Below are positions 21,108 to 25,432 of a DNA stretch of 25,432 bases, piece by piece. The stretch spans positions 1 to 25,432 of the forward strand of contig JAEZFY010000311.1 of the NCBI GenBank assembly GCA_023417265.1, in the 5' to 3' direction. The notes beneath the pieces are model-generated. The model did no database searches. It was not told the origin of the DNA and saw only the letters and a program-made list of their open reading frames with translations. Both the position numbers and the translations under genes were made by a program. This DNA comes from Actinomycetes bacterium. Lineage in GTDB: Bacteria; Actinomycetota; Acidimicrobiia; Acidimicrobiales; Ilumatobacteraceae. Within the stretch, counting starts at the first letter, position 1. The number at the start of each line of letters is the position of its first letter.

Positions 21108-21707
21108 TCAACCGGAGGGCAGCGCCGGGAAGGCCGGCTGCGCCGAGGCGACCACGCCCGGGTAGTCGTACGTGCGCAGCACCGAGGTGGTCGACTCGCC
21201 GTCGCCCTTGGGGAGCGCCTCGGGTTCGCCGTCGATCGTGATCTGCACCGCGGCGACACCGTCGACCTCGGCGGCCGTGTACACGATCTGGGCGAGCGCG
21301 TAACGCTGCTCGGTGGACGGCAGTGAGGTCAGCTCGGCGGTCAGGTCGAGGAACAGCGTCGCCCCTTGGCGGCGGCTGCTGAGCAGCACCGTGCCGGTGG
21401 GGATCAAGCTCGTCCACTGATCTTCGAGTTCGGCCTCGTTGGGCCCGCTCAACAGGATCTCGATCAGGTCGGCGGTCGAGCGTGCCGAGCGTTGCACGGA
21501 GCGGAGCATGCGCGGCTCGCTGCTGCCGGGGGCGACCAGATAGATCAGGTCGGCGCCCTCCGACGCCGAGCCGCTGCCGGCGTCTGGGCCGACCACCGGC
21601 TCGGCGCCGGCGATCGTGCGCGGCTCGTCGTCCTGCTGGATGCCGCAGGCGGTGAGTAGGGCGAGCACGGCGACCCACGCCACACGGCGGCGCTTAGGCG
21701 AGCTCAT
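21108..21707 (-). CDS. GerMN-domain lipoprotein, short LpqB-like
   Basis: A 199-residue exported lipoprotein. The signal peptide (MSSPKRRRVAWVAVLALLTAC) ends in lipobox LTAC with Cys21. After a linker of about 30 residues rich in Gly/Ala/Ser/Asp/Glu, a GerMN domain (about 52-165) shows IYLVAPGSSEPRMLRSVQ, LIEILLSGPNEAE, SLIPTGTVLLSS, LFLDLTAELTSL and YALAQIVYTAAEVDGVAAVQITIDG. In mycobacteria the third gene of mtrA-mtrB-lpqB encodes a lipoprotein with GerMN plus a beta-propeller of about 600 residues. Here only the GerMN part is present, and the protein ends about 35 residues after it. The ATG overlaps the end of the kinase gene by 14 bases. It probably acts outside the membrane with the adjacent kinase. 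Confidence 0.85.
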   Translation of the reverse strand: MSSPKRRRVAWVAVLALLTACGIQQDDEPRTIAGAEPVVGPDAGSGSASEGADLIYLVAPGSSEPRMLRSVQRSARSTADLIEILLSGPNEAELEDQWTSLIPTGTVLLSSRRQGATLFLDLTAELTSLPSTEQRYALAQIVYTAAEVDGVAAVQITIDGEPEALPKGDGESTTSVLRTYDYPGVVASAQPAFPALPSG

Positions 21708-23178
21708 CGACCACCTCGCTGTCGGACGCCTCGGCCGGGTCGGCGTCGAGATCCTCGGCGTCGAGCTCGATCACGAAGCGGGCGCCGGGCTGGCCGTCGA
21801 GCCGATCGGTGACCCACACCCGCCCGTCGTGCATGCGTACGTGCTCGGCGACCAGCGACAGGCCCAGCCCGGCCCCGTCGCTGCCGGCCCGGCGCCCGGC
21901 CGAGCCGCCCCGGGCGAAGCGTTCGAAGACGAGCTCGCGCTCCTCCTCGGGAACGCCCGGGCCGTGGTCTTCGACGGCGATCCGGATCCGCGTCACCGGC
22001 TGGTCGGGCGGATCGATCTCGGCGATCGAGACCTCCGGCTCGCCGCCGCCGTGCACCCGGGCGTTGTCGATCAGGTTGGCGATCACTCGGGCGAGTCGCC
22101 GGCGATCGCCGTTGATCAGCACCATCTCGGCGCGCGGTGACACGGCAACGCGCGTGCCCGGCAGGCTCGACACGGCCACTGCGTTGCGGACGAACTCGGC
22201 GGCCAGCAGGTCTTCTTTGTGGAGCCGCACGGCGCCGGCATCGAAGCGGCTGATCTCGAGCAGGTCCTCGACGAGGCCTTTGAAGCGGGTGACGTCGCTC
22301 TTCAGCAGATCGAGCGCGGCCTGGGCCCGCTCAGGCATCTCGTCGCGGCGGGCGTCCATCACCTCGACCGAGGCCGACAAGGTCATCAGCGGCGAACGCA
22401 GCTCGTGGCTGACATCGGACGCGAACCGGGTGTCGCGCTCGATCCGCTCCTGGAGCGAGTTGGCCATGTCGTTGAACGAGTTGGCGAGCACCGACAGATC
22501 GGGATCGTCGGTGGGTTCGAGGCGGGTGTCGAGGCGCCCGCCGGCGATCGCTTTGGCGGCGGTGGCGGCGACGCCGAGCGGGCGCACGGCGCGGCGGGCG
22601 GCGAACGACCCGGCCATCACGCCGAGTGCCGTGGTGATCATCGTGCCGAGCAGCAGCGACAGCTGCACGGAGCGGAGCGTGTCGTCGACCTCGTCGAGGG
22701 CGAAGAACTCGAAGTACGCCTGGTTGCCGGGGATCGGGTAACCGACGCTCAGCAGGAGCACACCGTCGATCTCGTGGATCATCGTCGCCGCGACGACGTC
22801 GTCGATCACGCGTCGTTCGAGCGCGTCGGGCAGTTCGGCGTCGGTGAAGTTGGTGTCGATCGCGGCGAAGTTGCCGTTGTACCAGACGACCCCGCGCTGC
22901 ACGCCGTACGCCTGCAGGGTACGCAGTGCCTGGTCGGCGGTGGGCGGACCGCCGCGCAAGGCGTTGGCGGTGATCGCGGCGTTGTTGCGGGTGACGTCGA
23001 TCGCCGTCGCCTCGCGCTGGGAGATCACGCTGCTGCGGGCGAACCCGTAGGCGACGAGGGCGAGCAGCACCGACAGCAACAGCGATCCGAACGCGAACGT
23101 GAGCAAGATCCGTCGCCGCAGGCCCCACTGGCGGCGTGACCGCTCGGTCGGGGGCGCCGCGGTGACCGCCGCGTTCAC
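21694..23178 (-). CDS. mtrB: Sensor histidine kinase, MtrB-like
   Basis: A 494-residue membrane kinase. Order: cytoplasmic N-terminus; TM1 about 24-46; extracellular sensor about 47-170; TM2 about 172-194; HAMP about 195-247; HisKA with ASDVSHELRSPL (phospho-acceptor His258). The ATPase domain has the N-box NLIDNARVHG, a G1 motif DHGPGVP, an F-box-like VFERFARGG and the G2 motif GAGLGLSL. The C-terminus is acidic (about 475-494). The kinase phosphorylates the response regulator encoded just upstream, with which it shares a GTGA overlap. Architecture and neighbours match the MtrAB system that controls cell-wall and division genes in actinobacteria. The sensor domain is not recognisable beyond general similarity. 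The symbol is given by architecture and synteny, not proven orthology. Confidence 0.88.
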   Translation of the reverse strand: MNAAVTAAPPTERSRRQWGLRRRILLTFAFGSLLLSVLLALVAYGFARSSVISQREATAIDVTRNNAAITANALRGGPPTADQALRTLQAYGVQRGVVWYNGNFAAIDTNFTDAELPDALERRVIDDVVAATMIHEIDGVLLLSVGYPIPGNQAYFEFFALDEVDDTLRSVQLSLLLGTMITTALGVMAGSFAARRAVRPLGVAATAAKAIAGGRLDTRLEPTDDPDLSVLANSFNDMANSLQERIERDTRFASDVSHELRSPLMTLSASVEVMDARRDEMPERAQAALDLLKSDVTRFKGLVEDLLEISRFDAGAVRLHKEDLLAAEFVRNAVAVSSLPGTRVAVSPRAEMVLINGDRRRLARVIANLIDNARVHGGGEPEVSIAEIDPPDQPVTRIRIAVEDHGPGVPEEERELVFERFARGGSAGRRAGSDGAGLGLSLVAEHVRMHDGRVWVTDRLDGQPGARFVIELDAEDLDADPAEASDSEVVDELA

Positions 23179-23855
23179 GTCTGCAGTCGGTAGCCGAGCC
23201 CGCGCACGGTGACGACGTGGCGCGGGTTGGCGGCGTCGGCCTCGATCTTGGTGCGCAGGCGGCGCACGTGCACGTCGACGAGGCGACCGTCGCCGAAGTA
23301 GTCATACCCCCACACCTTGTCGAGCAATGACTCGCGCGAGAACACCTTGCCGGGGTTCTCGGCGAGCTCGCACAGCAACCGGAACTCGGTCTTGGTGAGG
23401 TGGACTTCCTCGCCGTTGCGGAGCACTTTGCCCTCTTCGGGCACGAGCTCGAGATCGCCGAACACGAGCCGCTCGTGCGGCGTCGACGACGGGCGCACGC
23501 GGCGCAGCAGCGCACGGATGCGCGCCGACAGCTCCTTGGTGGCGAACGGTTTGGTGAGGTAGTCGTCGGCACCGGCCTCGAGCCCGGCGACGATGTCGTG
23601 GGTGTCGTTCCGGGCGGTGACCATCACCACCGGTACGTCGCTGGTCTTGCGGATCGAACGGCACAGCTCGAAGCCGTCGATGCCGGGCAGCATGATGTCG
23701 ATCAGCACGACGTCGGGGGAGGTCTGGTGGAAGACCTCCATCGCCGCTTCGCCGCTGTCGACGCCGTCGACCGTCCAGCCCTCGTCTTCGAGTGCCAGCT
23801 TGACGGCCGAGCGGATCCGCTCGTCGTCCTCGACCGCAAGGATGCGCGTGCCCAT
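23175..23855 (-). CDS. mtrA: OmpR/PhoB-type response regulator, MtrA-like
   Basis: A 226-residue DNA-binding regulator. The receiver domain (1-120) has the acidic pair Glu9/Asp10/Asp11, phospho-acceptor Asp53 in VLIDIMLPG, the conserved Thr in MVTARND, and Lys in YLTKPF. The C-terminal winged helix (about 130-226) contains LTKTEFRLLCELAENPGKVFSRESLL, then VWGYDYFGDGRLVDVHVRRLRTKIE and VRGLGYRL, which closely resemble MtrA. Phosphorylation by the adjacent kinase should promote DNA binding. The ATG at 23855 gives the canonical N-terminus TRILAVEDDE; it lies 19 bases after the end of the phosphatase gene. It is the third gene of a five-gene operon. Confidence 0.92.
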   Translation of the reverse strand: MGTRILAVEDDERIRSAVKLALEDEGWTVDGVDSGEAAMEVFHQTSPDVVLIDIMLPGIDGFELCRSIRKTSDVPVVMVTARNDTHDIVAGLEAGADDYLTKPFATKELSARIRALLRRVRPSSTPHERLVFGDLELVPEEGKVLRNGEEVHLTKTEFRLLCELAENPGKVFSRESLLDKVWGYDYFGDGRLVDVHVRRLRTKIEADAANPRHVVTVRGLGYRLQT

Positions 23856-23874
23856 CGGGGCCAATGATGCCAGG

Positions 23875-24672
23875 TCAGACGCCGTTCGCCGCGGCACGGG
23901 CGAACAGGACGAGCAGCGGTGCGTGCACGGCCGGCGCGGCAGCGAGCAGTTCGGCCGGGTGCACCGGTGCGCCGGCCCAATCGCTCGTGATCGCCCCGGC
24001 GGCGTGACAGATCGCCACGCCCGCCACCATGTCCCACGAGTTGAGTCCCAGTTCGTAGTACGCGTCGACGCGGCCGCTGGCCACCAGGCACAAGTCGTAC
24101 GACGCCGCACCGAAGCGGCGGAAGTCGCGGACCTTGTCGGCGAGGAACGCCACCCGGCGAGCCTGCGCGGCCCGGGTCTCGGCGCGGTAGGCGAAGCCGG
24201 TCGCGACCAGTGCCATTGCCGGGTCGGTGACGGTGGACGGGGTGATCGGGCGCGCGTTGAGTGTCGCCCCGGCCCCGACGGCGCCGGCGTACAGCTCGTC
24301 GAGCATCGGCGCGTAGACCGCCCCGGCAACCGGCACCCCGTCGTGGACGACCCCGACCGAGCACGTCCAGGTGGGGAGGTCGTAGACGAAGTTGGTGGTG
24401 CCGTCGATCGGGTCGACGTGCCACTCGTACCCGGTGGTGCCGGGCTGCGCGGCGCCCTCCTCGCCGACGATCGCGTCGTCGGGGCGGTCGCGCCGGATCG
24501 CAGCGACGATCACCTGTTCGGCGGCGCGGTCGTACTCGGTGACCACGTCGGTGGCGCTCGACTTGGTGTGCTCGCCCAGGCTCTCCCCGGCGAGGCGGCC
24601 CTGGCGGGCCAGCGCCCCGGCCTGGCGGGTGTAGGCGACGCACAGGTCGCGCAGCTCGGAGGCTGTCGTCAT
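23875..24672 (-). CDS. Inositol monophosphatase family protein
   Basis: A 265-residue Mg-dependent phosphatase of the IMPase/FBPase/CysQ fold. Metal-binding residues are visible in GEEG (Glu71/Glu72), in WHVDPIDGTTNF (Asp87 and Asp90) and in the C-terminal block WDMVAGVAICHAAGA (third metal Asp). Length matches the family. Substrates in actinobacterial members include inositol-1-phosphate, histidinol phosphate, fructose-1,6-bisphosphate and PAP; the sequence alone does not decide. An inositol role would suit an actinobacterium making phosphatidylinositol or mycothiol. The ATG overlaps the stop of the upstream membrane-protein gene (ATGA), and the mtrA-like gene follows after 19 bases. Confidence 0.92.
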   Translation of the reverse strand: MTTASELRDLCVAYTRQAGALARQGRLAGESLGEHTKSSATDVVTEYDRAAEQVIVAAIRRDRPDDAIVGEEGAAQPGTTGYEWHVDPIDGTTNFVYDLPTWTCSVGVVHDGVPVAGAVYAPMLDELYAGAVGAGATLNARPITPSTVTDPAMALVATGFAYRAETRAAQARRVAFLADKVRDFRRFGAASYDLCLVASGRVDAYYELGLNSWDMVAGVAICHAAGAITSDWAGAPVHPAELLAAAPAVHAPLLVLFARAAANGV

Positions 24673-24947
24673 CGCGGGGCGTGCCCGGCGCGCTCGCGGT
24701 CGGCGATCTCGCGCCATTCGCCCATTGCCCGCAGCGCCAGCACGGCCACCACCGCCAGCCCCGCGGCGCACACGACCGCGCCGACGAGCAGCCCGATACC
24801 TGCTGGGATGTCCGAGTCGCCGCCGTACTGCAGGTCGACGAGCGCGTAACCGATCAGCCCGCCGGCGAGCCCGGCCAGGAGGATCGTGGTGAACGCGATC
24901 GCCCGGGCGGCGACAGGGGGGATGGCCGACAACGGTCGTTCCGACAC
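24669..24947 (-). CDS. Small two-helix membrane protein, first gene of the mtr-like operon
   Basis: A 92-residue protein with two hydrophobic helices at about 14-36 (ARAIAFTTILLAGLAGGLIG) and 50-72 (IGLLVGAVVCAAGLAVVAVL), a short acidic loop between them (QYGGDSDIP), and a charged C-terminus (GEWREIADRERAGH). The GTG start at 24947 lies 6 bases after a TAGGCT -10 element. The gene overlaps the phosphatase gene by ATGA. The family was not recognised. Its position suggests a membrane-linked role related to the downstream phosphatase or the two-component system, but there is no direct evidence. Confidence 0.7.
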   Translation of the reverse strand: MSERPLSAIPPVAARAIAFTTILLAGLAGGLIGYALVDLQYGGDSDIPAGIGLLVGAVVCAAGLAVVAVLALRAMGEWREIADRERAGHAPR

Positions 24948-24948
24948 C

Positions 24949-24978
24949 GTGACAGCCTAGAAGCGGCACCCCTAGAGT
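24949..24978 (+). promoter_or_regulatory. Promoter of the glycosyltransferase gene
   Basis: GTGACA (24949-24954) and TAGAGT (24973-24978) are 18 bases apart, and the GTG start follows 8 bases after the -10. The -35 is the same hexamer as at 5026. It is embedded in a 39-base divergent intergenic region. Confidence 0.5.
24954..24959 (-). promoter_or_regulatory. -10 element of the mtr-like operon, leaderless geometry
   Basis: On the minus strand TAGGCT ends exactly 6 bases before the GTG at 24947. The hexamer overlaps the -35-like element of the divergent glycosyltransferase promoter, so the two could exclude each other. Confidence 0.5.
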
Positions 24979-24986
24979 GCGTCGCC

Positions 24987-25432
24987 GTGCACGTGACGGT
25001 CGTGATCCCCACCTACAACGAGGCCGGGAACATCGCCACCGTGTGTGCCCGGGTGCGTGCCGCGCTCCCGGAGGCGACCGTGCTGGTGGTCGACGACGGC
25101 AGCCCCGACGGCACCGCGGCGATCGCGCGCCAGGCCGGCGTCGAGCTGGGTGGCGTCGACGTGCTCGAACGGCCCGCCAAGGCCGGGCTCGGCACCGCCT
25201 ACCGTGCCGGCTTCGCCCACGCCCTCGACGGCGGCGCCGACGTGTGCGTGCAGATGGACGCCGACCTGTCACACGACCCCGACAGCCTCCCGGCGCTGGT
25301 CGCCAACGTCGAGCTCGGCGCCGACCTGGCGATCGGCAGCCGCTACGTGCCCGGTGGCCGCACCGTCGACTGGCCCTGGGCCCGGCGCACCCTGTCGCGA
25401 TGGGGCAACCGCTACGCGGCCGGGCTTCTCGG
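24987..25432 (+). CDS. Family 2 glycosyltransferase, DPM1-like polyprenol-phosphate mannosyltransferase (3' end outside the window)
   Basis: 148 residues of the N-terminal catalytic domain are visible; the frame runs off the window end. Motifs: VIPTYNE at the start, VVDDGSPDGT (Asp36/Asp37; nucleotide-sugar binding), the metal-binding QMDADLSHDP (Asp91, Asp93) and IGSRYVPGG. This set is typical of DPM1-like enzymes that transfer mannose or a related sugar from GDP-sugar to a polyprenol phosphate at the inner face of the membrane. The donor cannot be told from this part, and a C-terminal membrane domain may or may not follow. Start codons GTG 24987 and GTG 24993 are both possible; 24987 fits the promoter spacing better. 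Confidence 0.9.
   Translation, partial: MHVTVVIPTYNEAGNIATVCARVRAALPEATVLVVDDGSPDGTAAIARQAGVELGGVDVLERPAKAGLGTAYRAGFAHALDGGADVCVQMDADLSHDPDSLPALVANVELGADLAIGSRYVPGGRTVDWPWARRTLSRWGNRYAAGLL

Noticed and set aside
21092..21120. Possible CCTCCG/CGGAGG terminator between pfk and the GerMN lipoprotein
   Set aside because: The stem is only about 6 bp with a loop of about 11 bases and no T-run; too weak to list as a feature.
1..25432. CRISPR arrays, tRNA and rRNA genes, riboswitches
   Set aside because: No regularly spaced repeats, cloverleaf-like segments or known riboswitch cores were seen on reading; the intergenic spaces are mostly too short to hold them.

Overview
The window is high-GC, densely packed chromosomal DNA from an actinobacterium. 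Its central landmark is a complete Pup-proteasome block: mpa/arc (8879-10576), dop (10646-12139), pup (12211-12408), prcB (12414-13202) and prcA (13205-13879), with the tRNA m1A58 methyltransferase trmI just upstream. The gene order, a Pup ending in GGE, many GTG starts, very short 5' leaders and the surrounding families suggest a free-living member of class Acidimicrobiia (Ilumatobacter-like). That placement is an inference. No rRNA, tRNA, CRISPR array or complete insertion sequence was seen.

Layout. 1-5019 (+): the 3' part of an NDP-forming acyl-CoA synthetase, then two tandem membrane-anchored PBP4-type D-Ala-D-Ala carboxypeptidases, all joined by 4-base start/stop overlaps. 5026-7530 (+): a stand-alone LON-domain protein, three small membrane or basic proteins, and trmI. 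7549-8728 (-): a lipoprotein with a PGG(T/S)LP repeat and a one-cluster ferredoxin with Asp in place of one Cys. 8879-13879 (+): the proteasome genes, split by a hairpin terminator and a fresh promoter between mpa and dop. 13925-15035: an islet with a minus-strand AbiEi-like/DUF559 gene bounded by two direct copies of a 49-bp nested palindrome and accompanied by two further hairpins. 15035-16645 (+): a small unknown ORF and an alditol oxidase. 16702-19966 (-): a tightly overlapped operon of a two-helix membrane protein, glycerol kinase and a LytR-CpsA-Psr protein. 20057-21091 (+): 6-phosphofructokinase. 21108-24947 (-): an overlapped operon of a small membrane protein, an inositol-monophosphatase-family enzyme, an MtrA-like response regulator, an MtrB-like kinase and a short LpqB-like GerMN lipoprotein. 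24987-end (+): the start of a DPM1-like glycosyltransferase.

How the genes fit together. Mpa unfolds pupylated proteins and feeds them into the PrcAB core, while Dop removes Pup. The Pup ligase gene pafA is not in the window; the AbiEi islet lies directly downstream of prcA. The D-Ala carboxypeptidases, LCP protein, Mtr-like signalling operon and glycosyltransferase all concern the cell envelope. Glycerol kinase, alditol oxidase and phosphofructokinase concern polyol and sugar metabolism.

A recurring signal is a TANNNT hexamer placed exactly 6 bases before an ATG or GTG start (dop, aldO, pfk and the 24947 gene; 7-9 bases for some others). This is the geometry of leaderless transcription. Only mpa, pup and the ferredoxin gene show a clear Shine-Dalgarno sequence.
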